From Symbiodinium natans (Eukaryota; Sar; Dinophyceae; Suessiales; Symbiodiniaceae), in assembly GCA_905221605.1 (NCBI GenBank), contig CAJNDS010002719.1:56062-120061 (forward strand): a stretch of DNA of 64,000 nt. Reading direction: 5' to 3'. A program made the translations under genes and the position numbers. The first letter of the stretch is position 1. The number at the start of each line of letters is the position of its first letter. The notes below the pieces were generated by a model that saw only the letters and a program-made list of their open reading frames with translations, had not been told where the DNA came from and ran no database searches. Shown one piece after another: positions 1 to 9,341 of the stretch.

Positions 1-201
1 ACCAAAAACCTCAATTACCTCTACGAGGAGGAACTTTATGACCTACTACCCTAAACTCGCAACCTGAGCCCACACCCCAAGCTAGGGTCAGGGAAGCTAG
101 CTTGGATGTAGGCTTTAGAAAGATTGTGGATGGAGGGGTTCGGACGCGGGGCCTTTGGGGTCTAGGGAGATTTCATGAGGTTTGCACTCTAAGCCCCGCA
201 C

Positions 202-252
202 CTCATTCTTGCAGTCCTCGGTGGTGCACCGGAAGACGGCGCGATTCATATC
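202..252 (-). CDS. MCM4: MCM4-like exon, zinc-binding segment
   Basis: 51 nt, phase 0 to 0, with acceptor CTGAG before 252 and donor GTGCGG after 202 (minus strand). It reads DMNRAVFRCTTEDCKNE. The order 'RTS-DLKP' (previous exon) then 'AVFRC....C' matches the MCM4 N-terminal domain, where an IRTS motif leads into the first half of the zinc finger. MCM4 is a subunit of the MCM2-7 replicative helicase. The second cysteine pair and the ATPase domain must lie beyond the left edge. Confidence 0.72.
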
Positions 253-824
253 CTCAGCTTAGGGGGGGTCGGGGGAAGGGGGCCCATGTCTCAGGGGGGG
301 GGGGAGGGAGGAGGATTGGGGACTCAGGGCTTTCGCAGGGTTTTGGGGGTGTCTAAGTCAAGTCGAGTGTGCGGGGTGAGTGGTTGGGTCTCGGGTGTTT
401 GCTCACGGGCTCTTGAGCAAAATGCTATTGTACTGAGGAACGCAACCACCAGGGTACCAAGCAACTACCTGAGTTACAGCATCTGTCAAGCACATTCTCG
501 TGCTGAGAAGTCTTCTGATCTCCCAGAACAACTAGACAACCCCAAACCCGAACCACCCAAAAACCCCAGAAGACCCCCCCCAAAAAAAACAAAAAACACT
601 CTGAAACCCCAAAGAGTTGATTGCTCCAGAACCCTAACAGATGTAGGGGTCAGGCGCTTTGGGTTTAAACTCTAAAGCCCAAAGAACGGAACCTCAAGCC
701 CTCCGTAACGCCAAATACCCAGATGCATCAAGGCCGAAATCCGAAACCCTAAGCTCGAGGGCTCAGGGTTTGGAGGGTTTCGGGCATAGAGCCCCGGCCC
801 TGCAAGCTCCACTGAGTGCGGAGC
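253..824. other. Intron with degenerate heptamers
   Basis: Between two MCM4-like exons. It holds a G-run (about 287-305), scattered AACCC/CCCAAA-type degenerate repeats and one A/C-rich stretch (540-600). No other gene is visible. Confidence 0.4.
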
Positions 825-873
825 TGGCTTTAAGTCGGAGGTGCGGATCACAATGCCCTTCACCTCGGAAAGG
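825..873 (-). CDS. MCM4: MCM4-like exon (VKGIVIRTS motif)
   Basis: 49 nt, enters with 1 nt and ends in phase 0. Acceptor TGGAAG, GC donor (GCTCCG). It reads LSEVKGIVIRTSDLKP, the OB-fold strand that is highly conserved in MCM proteins; 'GxVIRTS' is the MCM4 form of it. It joins in frame to the cysteine exon at 202-252. Confidence 0.75.
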
Positions 874-1045
874 CTTCCAGGGATAAAGTAAGGGCTTAGC
901 GTTTATGGCTTCCGTTGCTCCACTCCCTGCCTTGTCTGAGGAGTTGCTTCCTAAACCCTGAGCCCGAAGCCCTACACGCCCTAAACCCTAAACCCAATGT
1001 ACCCCGGTGGGCCAAAGGTAGGGTTTAGGGCACAAGAGTTTGCAC

Positions 1046-1098
1046 CCCTAAACCCTAAACCCTAAACCCTAAACCCTAAACCCTAAACCCTAAACCCA
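1046..1098. repeat. (CCCTAAA)n interstitial telomere-like array
   Basis: About seven perfect CCCTAAA units, just beyond the downstream (minus-sense) side of the exon at 1142-1183. In the gene's sense it is a TTTAGGG array near the intron start. Confidence 0.9.
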
Positions 1099-1141
1099 CG
1101 AACCTCGAGTACATCCCTAAGCACTGTTTCCTGAACCATGC

Positions 1142-1183
1142 GGGCGGGCGTCCGTGATGAGACGCTCCACATCAGTCGGGTTC
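1142..1183 (-). CDS. MCM4: MCM4-like exon (NPTDVERLI)
   Basis: Acceptor CCGAG, GC donor (GCATGG); a GT donor 5 nt further on (exon end 1137) is the alternative. Reads NPTDVERLITDAR, matching the 'LNPEDIDQLI' segment that precedes the VIRTS strand in MCM4. An upstream acceptor CTTAG (start 1212) would add LHFRLASIPR in the same frame and lies behind a stronger pyrimidine tract. Confidence 0.6.
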
Positions 1184-1212
1184 CTCGGAATCGAGGCAAG
1201 CCGAAAATGCAG

Positions 1213-1845
1213 CTAAGGGGCTTAGAAGGGGTAGGAGTTTTTGCCTAGACCAGTAATCGTAGTTCTTTGTCTAGGTAGCCAAATTTTTCACAATACAAGA
1301 CTATACTGAAACTAGGTATCCCCAAACGAAGGAACTACAACTCAGTTGTAGTTGTGGTTTCTGCGCTGTACTGTACTAGAACTGGTTCATGGTGCTCTAG
1401 CCCTCCAACAAGGTTGACTGCAAGCTGGCCCGAGCGGACTTTGGCAGCCTCCATGAGCTTGAGCAGCTTCAATGTTTCATCTTTACCAAGAGCGTATGTG
1501 CAGCTGGCAAACCTCCTTACGAAATTATCAGCGCTACTCTCTGAAGCCTCTTGTGGGAAAGCATACTGTGCCATCAACAAGTTCATCGCGACTTGCCATG
1601 CTCGCACTGGTATGTCACATGTGCTGAAGAAAACATCTTTCGCCAAGAGGACAAGAAGCTTCTAGACAAAATAAAAATACACATTCTTTCTCAACTTTTA
1701 CTCTGCGGCAAGCCGCGCGTAACAACTGGGCAGGTTGTGGCCATTAGGGGGCCGTGTACCGGCTTCTGGTTCAACATGGCAAGGACACAGGGTTGAGCTT
1801 TGGGGTTCAGGATCTTGAAGCAGAGAGTGGCCTGGTTTACGGTCC
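1213..1845. other. Intron, no recognised feature
   Basis: Unique sequence without heptamer arrays. Both strands around 1335-1665 are open for about 100 codons, but neither frame resembles a known family. Confidence 0.3.
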
Positions 1846-1922
1846 CTAAACCCTAAACCCTAAACCCTAAACCCTAAACCCTAAACCCTGAACCCTGAAC
1901 CCAAAATCCTAAACCCTAAACC
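1846..1922. repeat. (CCCTAAA)n array
   Basis: About ten heptamers with CCCTGAA variants. It forms an inverted pair with the TTTAGGG array at 2010-2072; the 88-bp spacer holds a possible 14-nt exon. Confidence 0.9.
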
Positions 1923-1969
1923 TAGTCTACTGCCGGCGTCTCACGCTCTAGTGTTTAGGGTCCCTCCAC

Positions 1970-1983
1970 CATGAGCCCTCTCG
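1970..1983 (-). CDS. Possible 14-nt microexon
   Basis: Acceptor CAGCAG, donor GTGGAG. CGA GAG GGC TCA TG joins the exons at 2926-2977 and 1142-1183 in frame (REGS-W). Too short to stand alone; proposed because it lies in an array-bracketed core. Confidence 0.28.
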
Positions 1984-2009
1984 CTGCTGGGGGCTTCCCA
2001 GAAGTACCG

Positions 2010-2072
2010 TTTAGGGTTTAGGGTTTAGGGTTTAGGGTTTAGGGTTTAGGGTTTAGGGTTTAGGGTTTAGGG
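2010..2072. repeat. (TTTAGGG)n array
   Basis: Nine near-perfect TTTAGGG units, the partner of the CCCTAAA array at 1846-1922 on the other side of the core. Confidence 0.9.
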
Positions 2073-2211
2073 TCAAAGTATCCTTCTGGAGTCCGGTGCC
2101 CGTAGGAACTACTGCTCAGTATGACTGTGAGTGGAGACTCTATAGGTAGAAGGCCAACACCATCAAGAAGCCAACAGCTTACATGGGGGTCTACAACAAA
2201 ATAATCAAGAA

Positions 2212-2597
2212 CCTCCCTAGCCATTCCGCCTCAGGGAGGGTGCTGCCTGAACTTTTGCATGCTGCCTCAATTGCGCGCGCCCGCCTCGTACACGCACGAG
2301 GGTGAAGTGCGCCCCGTGAGGCAGCACGCAATTATCATGCAGCATGCAACTCGAGGCAGCATGCAGTAGCAGCCACTGAGTTTCTGTTTGAAATTCAAAA
2401 TACCTTCACGGTGAATCTGGAACACCAAAACGTGAGTGCACTCTGCATGCTGTCTGGGGGTGGGTGCTGCATGAATTTGCGCATACTGTCTCAATTGCGC
2501 GCGTCCGCCTCCTACACTCAGGAGTGTGAGGTGCGCCCCGTGAGGCAGCACACAATTATTCATGCGGCACGTATTTCGAGGCAGCATGGCTAGGGAG
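2212..2597. mobile_element. TIR element with internal duplicated block
   Basis: A perfect 13-bp inverted repeat, CCTCCCTAGCCAT (2212-2224) and ATGGCTAGGGAGG (2585-2597), brackets 386 bp. Inside are two diverged direct copies of a ~120-bp block (about 2247-2366 and 2463-2588) rich in GCAGCATG and sharing TCAATTGCGCGCG and GTGCGCCCCGTGAGGCAGCA. No coding potential; a non-autonomous DNA transposon is the likely reading. Confidence 0.6.
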
Positions 2598-2602
2598 GCC
2601 TT

Positions 2603-2700
2603 AGAAATAAGGGACCCCGAATATAGACCCCCCAAGATAGTAGGATTCCCTTATAATATGGACTCCAATAAGGTACCTCTAATTTTCGGAAACCCCCAAG
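2603..2700. mobile_element. MITE-like repeat, family G copy 1
   Basis: Shares GACCCCC-GATAG-GGAT and GGTACC-CTAATTT blocks with 41805-41880 and 51605-51700. No ORF. Confidence 0.4.
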
Positions 2701-2852
2701 GCTTACGGGTCTACGGGCGTACTTTGCGGGCCCGGGGAGCGCGCGGTTTCTACGGTTGGCGGGCTGTGCCCGAGGAGGCACCGGAGCCCTAAACCCCAAA
2801 CCCCCAAAACCTCAGACCCTCTTGATGCTCCTTCTTCCTGATGTCTCCAGCC

Positions 2853-2888
2853 CTAAACCCTAAACCCTAAGCCCTAAACCCTAAACCC
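2853..2888. repeat. (CCCTAAA)n array
   Basis: Short array with one CCCTAAG variant. On the minus strand it follows the donor of the exon at 2926-2977. Confidence 0.85.
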
Positions 2889-2925
2889 AAAGAGTCCCAA
2901 GACACCCCGTTCTGGAAAGCATAAC

Positions 2926-2977
2926 CAGTGCCCGCCGAAGGAGCATGTCCCGCATGATGCGGCAGTCCCTCTCAAGC
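2926..2977 (-). CDS. Exon of the MCM4-like run
   Basis: 52 nt, acceptor ACCAG, donor GTTATG. Reads LERDCRIMRDMLLRRAL. In frame with 3218-3257 (CG+G = Arg). Flanked by CCCTAAA (2853-2888) and TTTAGGG/CCCTAAA (2987-3047). No specific homology seen. Confidence 0.58.
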
Positions 2978-2986
2978 CTGGTTTAA

Positions 2987-3047
2987 GGTTAGGGTTTAGG
3001 GCCCTAAACCCTAAACCCTAAACCCTAAACCCTAAACCCTAAACCCC
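2987..3047. repeat. Head-to-head TTTAGGG / CCCTAAA array
   Basis: A TTTAGGG unit runs directly into six CCCTAAA units (junction AGGGCCCTAAA at about 3000), so the array inverts within itself. Confidence 0.85.
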
Positions 3048-3217
3048 CCGCAAGGGTGTAGGGTTCAGATGCCCTAAACTCTACGTAGTTATGTACCCTA
3101 AGCCCTGAACATCTCGAGGGCTTGGGGCTTCAGGGCGCTCGCTCGCTGAGTTTTTTTCCAGAGAAGGAGGGGGCGTAAAACTTTGGCCTCGTAAGGGAGG
3201 TGGCATGTAGCCCTAAC

Positions 3218-3257
3218 CGGTTGAAGGTCACAGAAAAGCAACTTCTGAAGCTCAGCG
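3218..3257 (-). CDS. Exon of the MCM4-like run
   Basis: 40 nt, acceptor TGGCAG, donor GTTAGG. Reads LSFRSCFSVTFN with split codons on both sides; both join the neighbouring exons without a stop. Confidence 0.48.
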
Positions 3258-3282
3258 CTGCCAGATCACATGAGGGTTTCCC

Positions 3283-3570
3283 TAAACCCTAAACCCTAAA
3301 CACTAAGGGGGTCGGATTCAGGGTGGGGTTTGGGACACAGAAGGCCTGCAGCCTGGAAACAACCCTAGACCCTCTAAGCCCTAAACCCTAAACCCTAAAC
3401 CTAAACCTTAAACCCTAAACCCAAACCTTCGACCCCAGTAAACCCGAAAACCTCGAGCCCCCAAAAAACTAAGACCTTAGCTGACCTGAACCTCCCAAAA
3501 CCCCAATCCTTTAACCTCCGAAACCTTCTAAGCCCTAAACCCTAAACCCCAAACCCCAAACCCTAAGCCT
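3283..3570. repeat. Series of CCCTAAA tracts
   Basis: Three CCCTAAA tracts (3283-3302, 3375-3425, 3533-3570) separated by degenerate A/C-rich copies, all in one orientation. Confidence 0.8.
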
Positions 3571-3613
3571 ACAACCATCCTACGAGCCCTCCTATCTCAG
3601 GAGCCGCCAAAAC

Positions 3614-3644
3614 TGCGGCCCAGAAGCAGCGCGTAGATCTGAAC
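3614..3644 (-). CDS. Exon of the MCM4-like run
   Basis: 31 nt, acceptor TGGCAG, donor GTTTTG. Reads VQIYALLLGR. Joins 4191-4245 (phase 0) and 3218-3257 (A+CG = Thr). Lies between CCCTAAA (3533-3570) and TTTAGGG (3692-3800). Confidence 0.48.
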
Positions 3645-3691
3645 CTGCCATGCTTGGGCGGTTGCGGCTTTAGCTTTTGGGCTTAGGGAGC

Positions 3692-3800
3692 TTAGGTTTT
3701 TTAGGGTTTTAGGGTTTTAGGGTTGGGCTTTGGGGTTTGGGGTTTGGGGTTTAGGGTTTAGGGTTTAGGGTTTAGGGCTTAGGGAGCTTAGGGAGCTTAG
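3692..3800. repeat. (TTTAGGG)n array with TTTGGGG variants
   Basis: Includes TTTTAGGG, TTTGGGG and CTTAGGG variants; the inverted partner of the CCCTAAA tracts ending at 3570. Confidence 0.85.
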
Positions 3801-3949
3801 GGTTTCTAAGGTTTTCGGGTTTTTATCATTGGGCTGTAGGCATTTCGGGGTTGTAGGGTTGCAGGTTCAGGTCATTCCGAAGCCCACAATGACCCCAAGA
3901 ACCGCCGCAAAGCCGGTCTGCAACCGAAGAGAGGCTGCAGGATTGGCTG

Positions 3950-4040
3950 CTTACTACCAGGAGGGGCAGGGTGATGAGGATCTTAAATTGGGTTATAGGG
4001 ATCCTAAAGTAGGCTATGAGTCCCTTAACTACAGTTAGTA
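3950..4040. mobile_element. Decayed MITE family A copy
   Basis: The internal GGATC-TTAAATTGGGTTATAGGGATCC block and CTTAACTACAGTTAGTAT match the intact family A copies at 31-37 kb. The outer TIRs are eroded. Confidence 0.5.
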
Positions 4041-4044
4041 TGCC

Positions 4045-4155
4045 TAAACCCTAAACCCTAAGCCCTCAGCCCTAATTAAACCCTAAACCCTAAATCCTAA
4101 ACCCTAAACCCTGAACCCTGAACCCTAAACCCTAAACCCTAAACGCTAAACCCTA
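4045..4155. repeat. (CCCTAAA)n array
   Basis: About 14 units including CCCTGAA and CGCTAAA variants; the inverted partner is at 4260-4320. Confidence 0.88.
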
Positions 4156-4190
4156 CTACCGAAGCACACCACACGCCCGAAGCCGCGAGC

Positions 4191-4245
4191 CTGGCAGGTA
4201 CCGAGGTCGTCAGGATTCACGCCGAGCATGTTCGAGGAGATCTCC
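4191..4245 (-). CDS. Exon of the MCM4-like run
   Basis: Acceptor CTGCAG. A GC donor (GCTCGC) gives phase 0; a GT donor at 4200-4201 (exon end 4202) is the alternative. Reads EISSNMLGVNPDDLGTCQ. With the GC donor it joins 3614-3644 in frame. Confidence 0.5.
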
Positions 4246-4259
4246 CTGCAGAAGTGTTA

Positions 4260-4620
4260 GGGTTCAGGGTTTAGGGTTTAGGGTTTAGGGTTTTAGGGTT
4301 TAGGGTTTAGGGTTTAGGGTTGGTTGTAGGGGGAGATTGGGGTCGCGGGTCAAAGGTTTTGGTTTTACGGGTGAAGCGTTGGGTCATATGGGACCCTGAG
4401 GCCGAAACCCCGGAAAACCTGATTCTACACCCTGAACCCAAAACCCAAGCTCTTAAACCTAAACCCTATTTCAACCCTAAACCCCCTCCAAAAGGGGCAG
4501 GTTTGTAGAGGGCTGAAATGGGTTGGGTCATGTTGGGTCGCAGCTATACTGGCAACCTGGAGGAGGGTTTAGGGTTAGGGTTTAGAGTTTGGGGTTTAGG
4601 ATTTAGGGTTTAGGGTTTGG
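4260..4620. repeat. TTTAGGG arrays (4260-4320 and 4567-4620)
   Basis: Two TTTAGGG arrays separated by degenerate heptamer-like sequence. The first lies directly upstream (minus sense) of the exon at 4191-4245. Confidence 0.85.
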
Positions 4621-5017
4621 GGGGGCTCTCAAGCGTCGAACAGCCTCAGCCCCTAAATGGGTTTAGGGCTCAGGGTTCAGGGGGTTCAGGGTCCCTCCCT
4701 GAACCCTGCACCCTAGACCCTGAACCGCTTCCCCAAAAACCTCAAAACCCCAAACTTGCTCACCAAAAGGACGCGTCCCGGAAGCCATGGGCAAACCTCC
4801 CCCTTCAGGACCCAAACCCAGAAGCTCGCGTAAGGTCTGCGATCCCAAGTCCCAAGTGGGTTTATAAGCTTAGGGTTTAGCGCTTAGGGCTTAGGGTTGA
4901 GAGTGCAAGGCAGGGGCTCAAGAACAAAGACGCACGCCAAGTTGCCAGAGCTCGCGATCGAAGATCGGCACCACCTGAAGCGATCACTATGCGCTTTCTC
5001 GCGCACCGGAAAGGGAG

Positions 5018-5122
5018 AGACCCAAGAGTAACCTAGGAACAAAGCGCGTGCTCTTTTGGGGTTTAAAGAGGCTTATACGGGAACCTAAACCCTAAAAAGG
5101 GAGGGCCTAGTCTGGAACCTAG
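5018..5122. mobile_element. MITE family B copy
   Basis: Shares CCCAAGAGTAACCTAGGAA at one end, an AGGGAACCTAAACCCTAAAAAGGGA core and GGCCTAGTCTGG at the other with copies at 9.8, 31.2, 31.4 and 62.8 kb. Confidence 0.5.
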
Positions 5123-5271
5123 GGAAGAGGTGTCTTACTGGGCGTCTTAAACTGGCTGTGAACAGGGGATTGGGGGCTTGGGCCCAGTTTAGGGTGCCCA
5201 ATTTTCAGAGACCTGGAAAGAGCCGCCCAGTGACGCTGGGCCAGAGGTGTGATGGTCTTGATTAATCTTAT

Positions 5272-5390
5272 TTTCCTCTTTCTCTCTTTATCTCTCTCTC
5301 TCTCTCTCTATCAATAAATAAATAAATAAATAAATATATAGATATATACATATATAATGCACGCGCACACACACACACACACTGTACGTA
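5272..5390. repeat. Microsatellite cluster
   Basis: CT-rich run, (AAAT)n, (TA)n and (CA)n in succession. Confidence 0.85.
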
Positions 5391-5410
5391 CTCGCCCACA
5401 GCTCTGCCAC

Positions 5411-5459
5411 CCTAGTCTCGAAGATTCCGAGGTGGGGGCGGGCAGGGTTCGCGCGAAGG
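5411..5459 (-). CDS. Exon of the MCM4-like run
   Basis: 49 nt, acceptor TGGAAG, donor GTGGCA. Reads FARTLPAPTSESSRL with 2 nt spare at each end. Both split codons join 5975-6015 and 4191-4245 without a stop. No array abuts it directly. Confidence 0.42.
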
Positions 5460-5834
5460 CTTCCAGCCCAGAAAACACGCCCTCAACCCTAAACCCTAAA
5501 CACTACATATGAGTCCTAGGTTGGCCTCCTCAAGCCCTCTGAAACACATCTTGAAGATGATTCCCTTAAGCCCAACAAGGCAACATGTGAAAGAAAAAGA
5601 GCCGGTCCTGCCTTGAGTCTTGGGTTCAGAATTCAGGGTTGAGAGCTTTGTTAATTCAAGGCCTCCCTGCATCCGGCAGTCGTCTACTTCTGGGGTTGAA
5701 GGATTCTGGGCTTTAGGGTTCTTGGGTTTTAGGGTCGTGGCTTAGGTCTGAACTGGGTCCATTGCTACAGGTTCAGGGTTTAGGGTTTTTAGGGCTGAAG
5801 AGTTTGGGGTTGCAAGGAGGGACCTTAAACCCCC

Positions 5835-5950
5835 TAAACCCTAAACCCTAGACCCTAGACCCTAAACCCTGAACCCTAAACCCTAAACCCTAAATAAACC
5901 CTAATTAAACCCTAGACCCTAAAACCTTTCCTTATCAGCCCTAAACCCAG
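5835..5950. repeat. CCCTAAA array with variants
   Basis: Includes CCCTAGA, CCCTGAA and two CCCTAATTAAA/CCCTAAATAAA expansions. Confidence 0.85.
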
Positions 5951-5974
5951 GGCCAGGAGACTGCCCAGCCTCAC

Positions 5975-6015
5975 TTGGGTAGTACACGACATGGTCGTAG
6001 AGCTTCGCCGAGAAC
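5975..6015 (-). CDS. MCM4: MCM4-like exon (LY..VVYYP)
   Basis: 41 nt, acceptor CCTAAG, donor GTGAGG. Reads FSAKLYDHVVYYP. With the preceding 'GVHIHE' it aligns to the MCM4 segment 'HIKSFDxNLYRQLIxYP'. Confidence 0.72.
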
Positions 6016-6054
6016 CTTAGGCCGCACCCTAAATGGCGCAGGGTTTCGGTCCCG

Positions 6055-6106
6055 AAACCCTAAACCCTAAACCCTAAACCCTAAACCCTAAACCCTAAAC
6101 CCTAAA
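6055..6106. repeat. (CCCTAAA)n array
   Basis: Seven perfect CCCTAAA units; they convert abruptly into the AAAGCCC array that follows. Confidence 0.9.
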
Positions 6107-6208
6107 GCCCAAAGCCCAAAGCCCAAAGCCCAAAGCCCAAAGCCCAAAGCCCAAAGCCCAAAGCCCAAAGCCCAAAGCCCAAAGCCCAAAGCCCAAAGCC
6201 CAAAGCCC
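6104..6208. repeat. Homogenised variant array (AAAGCCC)n
   Basis: About 15 identical AAAGCCC heptamers. The uniform variant unit shows local amplification rather than random decay. Confidence 0.92.
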
Positions 6209-6255
6209 AAGCCCTCCAAAAGTTAAAGGATAGGCATCCTGGGACTCGATTCAGG

Positions 6256-6326
6256 GAACCCTACACCCTAAACCCCTACACCCCCCTAAACCCCCCTAAA
6301 CCCTAAACCCTAAACCCTAAACCCTC
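6256..6326. repeat. (CCCTAAA)n array
   Basis: The array ends a few bases from the donor side of the exon at 6344-6422; partner TTTAGGG at 6453-6512. Confidence 0.88.
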
Positions 6327-6343
6327 AACCGCCCCCTAGGAGC

Positions 6344-6422
6344 TCGTGGATGTGCACCCCCTGAATCGGCAGCTTCATGGTCTTCCGCAGCTTCTCGCCG
6401 AAGCCGTCGTCGACATGCCAGC
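6344..6422 (-). CDS. MCM4: MCM4-like exon (KLPIQGVHIHE)
   Basis: Acceptor TGCCCAG. The frame is open for 30 codons: WHVDDGFGEKLRKTMK then LPIQGVHIH. A GC donor (GA|GCTCC) joins 5975-6015 in frame; a GT donor in GCG|GTTGAGGG (end 6330) is the alternative. Matches the MCM4 'LNVNCxHI' region. Confidence 0.72.
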
Positions 6423-6452
6423 CTGGGCAGGAACTTCTAACCTTGGGGAGTG

Positions 6453-6512
6453 TAGGGTTTAGGGTTTAGGGTTTTTTAGGGTTTAGGGTTTAGGGTTTAG
6501 GGTTTAGGGCTC
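6453..6512. repeat. (TTTAGGG)n array
   Basis: About eight units. In the gene's sense it is the CCCTAAA tract upstream of the exon at 6344-6422. Confidence 0.9.
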
Positions 6513-6779
6513 AGGGCTTAGGTGCCAATACTTAAGCGGCAAACCCCAAACCCCAAACGCTAATCCCCCAAACCCCAAGTCTCAAACCCCAAGTCTCAAA
6601 CCCCAAGCCCCAAACCCTAAACTTTAACCCTGAAGCCCAAGGCCGCGGTCAACCGCTTAAAGCCCAAAGCCCCTCAAGCCTGGCGTTTGAGGCTTCAGGG
6701 CTATCCTGCCCTGCCCCGAAATCTTACCATCTCAGCCCAGGCTGACCCTAACCCTCCCCCCCCCCCAAAAAAAAAGGGC

Positions 6780-6823
6780 GTTTAGGGCTTAGGGTTTAGG
6801 ATTTAGGGTTTAGGGTTTAGGGC
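6780..6823. repeat. (TTTAGGG)n array
   Basis: Six units next to a C/A homopolymer junction (6754-6776). Confidence 0.88.
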
Positions 6824-7247
6824 TGCACTCTCCGAGAGAAAAGATCTTCCAGAATCTGCTATATGAGCTGCGTAGTCTGTCAAGCTCAAGGTTTTGGGTT
6901 TGGGGGTTAAGGGCTCAGAAGCCCGAAACTTTAAACTCGAAACTGAAAAGGATCCATCAATCTGAGGCCCCAACCACACTCTCTACACCCTAAACCACAG
7001 GGCCCTAAACCCCAGGCTCCCAACACACATATGGTCAGTTCTCTACATTATGGTCCCCTTTTAGGGTACCGTAAATAAGAAGGGCCGCCTTATGGTAAGG
7101 ACCCCAAAGGGCGACAATTTCGAGAAGTGACCATCTTTGACCCATGTCGACATCTTCAAAGTTCCAAACCCTGCGCGCTTCATCCCTAGCCCTACGAACT
7201 GAGGGCTTCATGATGGCGACAACTGTTGGGGTAAGCTTGTAAAGTCA

Positions 7248-7318
7248 TAAGCCCTAAACCCTAGACCCTAAGCCCTAAGCCCTAAACCCTAAACCCTAAA
7301 CCCTCAACCCTATGCCCT
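7248..7318. repeat. (CCCTAAA)n array
   Basis: Mixed CCCTAAA/CCCTAAG/CCCTAGA units downstream (minus sense) of the exon at 7370-7439. Confidence 0.88.
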
Positions 7319-7369
7319 AAGATAGGGCTCAGGGCTTGAAGTTTAGGACTTGGGGCTGGGGTTCCGCAC

Positions 7370-7439
7370 CTTTGCGCAGCGCCTTCATGTACAGGGTGTC
7401 GCCATCTTCGTCCTTCCCCCAAAGGCGAACCAAGAGTCC
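7370..7439 (-). CDS. MCM4: MCM4-like exon (LYMKAL)
   Basis: 70 nt, acceptor GCTCAG, donor GTGCGG. Reads GLLVRLWGKDEDGDT then LYMKALRK; the split Gly joins 6344-6422. 'LYMxxL' is the hallmark of this MCM4 region. Bracketed by CCCTAAA (7248-7318) and TTTAGGG (7488-7555). Confidence 0.78.
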
Positions 7440-7487
7440 CTGAGCACCTAAGCCCCTGAACCCGCCTTGCTGCCCAAGGGAGATTAA

Positions 7488-7555
7488 GGGTTTAGGGTTA
7501 GGGCTTTACGGAGTTTAGGGAGTTGAGGGAGTTTAGGGAGTTTAGGGTTTAGGGT
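7488..7555. repeat. (TTTAGGG)n array
   Basis: Contains TTTAGGGAG variants; the inverted partner of 7248-7318. Confidence 0.85.
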
Positions 7556-8417
7556 AGGCGCGCGCACACACACAGACACACTCAGACAAACCACCCTTCA
7601 GAAAGGGGGTTCGCACAAGCCGAAGCTGCATCCTGTTTCTTCATCTACTTTACCTACTTGGTTGCGTCGAGTGATCCTACACAGACTGCAAAGTTCTATT
7701 GCCTACATCGGCGTCGATGACAGCAATTGGCAACGTTCGTTGAGCAAGGTTCCTGCAGTTGGAGTGGGGGGGCGTTACCTCCAACTGCTTACAGGGTCCT
7801 TAGGGGAGGGTGTTCATGGGGGGGGTAGGTACCTCGGGAACCTAAGGGAACCTTCGGGAGTAGTGGGGAGTATCTAGTTGGGAACCTTGGGTTACATATC
7901 CCCCTTGAACCCCCTCCCTTAAGAGTTCTATAAACTGTGCACTGCGACACCCAAGAGAGGGCTTGGGGCATCAGCATGATTTGCACAGATCGAGGAACCC
8001 TCAACCCTGAACCCTAAACCTAAACCCATTCTGAAGGTGATCATGCGACCCGAATGTCCCCCTCTGTGCAGGTTACGCGTGTATTCGAATGATGTACTGA
8101 TTATGTTAATGGAGGCGTTCCCTGGAAATCCCCTGAACCTAACCGCGGGGTACCGGAGCATTCCCCTCAACAAACGTGAGGTTGATCTCAAATCAGAACC
8201 CCTTGTCCCAAAATTTTGCAACACCCCCCATACACTGGAAAAGAAACGATAACCCCAGCTAGGGTCAGGGGTTGTCTGGGGATAAGAAACTATTTCCGCT
8301 GCAGCCATTTGCATTGCTGGCTGAAAGCCGGAGCCCAAAAAAAGGGCGCTGAAGCTCTATACCCTGAATTCTCAGGGTCTAAAGGCTTCAGGGATAGGAG
8401 GCCCAATAAGCCGCGTC
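7556..8417. other. Intron, no recognised feature
   Basis: (CA)n at 7563-7575 and G-rich tracts around 7765-7830; the rest is unique. Several frames stay open for 60-130 codons but show no family signature. Confidence 0.3.
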
Positions 8418-8459
8418 CTTCTTGAAGGTATGCATGAAGTCTCGGAACAACTGGACGAC
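8418..8459 (-). CDS. MCM4: MCM4-like exon (VVQLFRDFMHTF)
   Basis: 42 nt, phase 0 to 0, acceptor TGTGCAG, GA donor (GACGCG). Reads VVQLFRDFMHTFKK, the 'F..FL..F' helix of the MCM N-terminal domain. In frame with both neighbours. Confidence 0.68.
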
Positions 8460-8966
8460 CTGCACAGGGATTGGGCTTGGGGTTGCGCGTGGGGACTTCC
8501 CGGCCAGAGGAGAGAAACCCTACGTGCTCGACACGGCCTGGCCGAACCCTTGGGGGTTTAGGGTTTAGGGTTTGGGGCTGCTGGGCAACTCGATATCAAG
8601 GCCCTGGCGCATTCAAAGCGTAAATCCTGAAACACTACAAGCCACGAAGCTCCCAAGGCTCGAAGACATTACAGCGTGACAGCCTGAAACTGAAACTCCC
8701 CAAATTCCCTCAAGCCCACATGGTCCCTGAGGCCATAAACCCTAAAATCCTAAACACGCCCGAGCACGCCATAGGCCAGTGGTTTCGGTCCAGTTCATCT
8801 AGTATGGGCCACTTGCTTGACAGCCCTGCACACCTAGAGGGTTCTAGGGTGTTTGGGCTTTGGGATTAGGTTCTCCCAGGTCCCTTCAGGATGTTGGATG
8901 TACGGTTCAGGGCCAGCATACATCTGAGGATCAGAGTGGGGAGGATCACTGGAAGATCTCGGGTGA

Positions 8967-9037
8967 CCCTAAACCCTACCCTAAACCCTAAACCCTAAAC
9001 CCTAAACCCTAAACCCTAAACCCTAAACCCTAAACGC
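8967..9037. repeat. (CCCTAAA)n array
   Basis: Ten units, perfect apart from one truncated copy. Confidence 0.92.
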
Positions 9038-9116
9038 TGCAATTTCCAACCGCCAACTTTGGGAGCTGGGTTTAGGGTTTAGACGGTTTAGGCCCTAGGG
9101 TAATTCTAAGAGTACT

Positions 9117-9228
9117 AGTAGTTACATGGGCCCTTCATATGGTCCCTCACCTCCCTTTAAGGGTTCCGAAGTATGGGTATGTGCGGTCCCCTTTTCAGGG
9201 GCCATACGAAGGGACCATGTAGTTACCC
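9117..9228. mobile_element. MITE family F copy 1
   Basis: Inverted ends AGTAGTTACATGGGCCCTT and AAGGGACCATGTAGTTACC. The second copy is at 55675-55807; both share GGTCCCTCACCTCC. Confidence 0.6.
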
Positions 9229-9341
9229 TTGGAGTTTCGTTTTAGGTTTAGTTTTGGCCACGGTTTACTCTGCCAAAGGTTTGGTAGTAGGCGTTGCCAC
9301 ACCTCCGTGTGTGAAATAACCCCGCACCCTATGCCCTAAAC

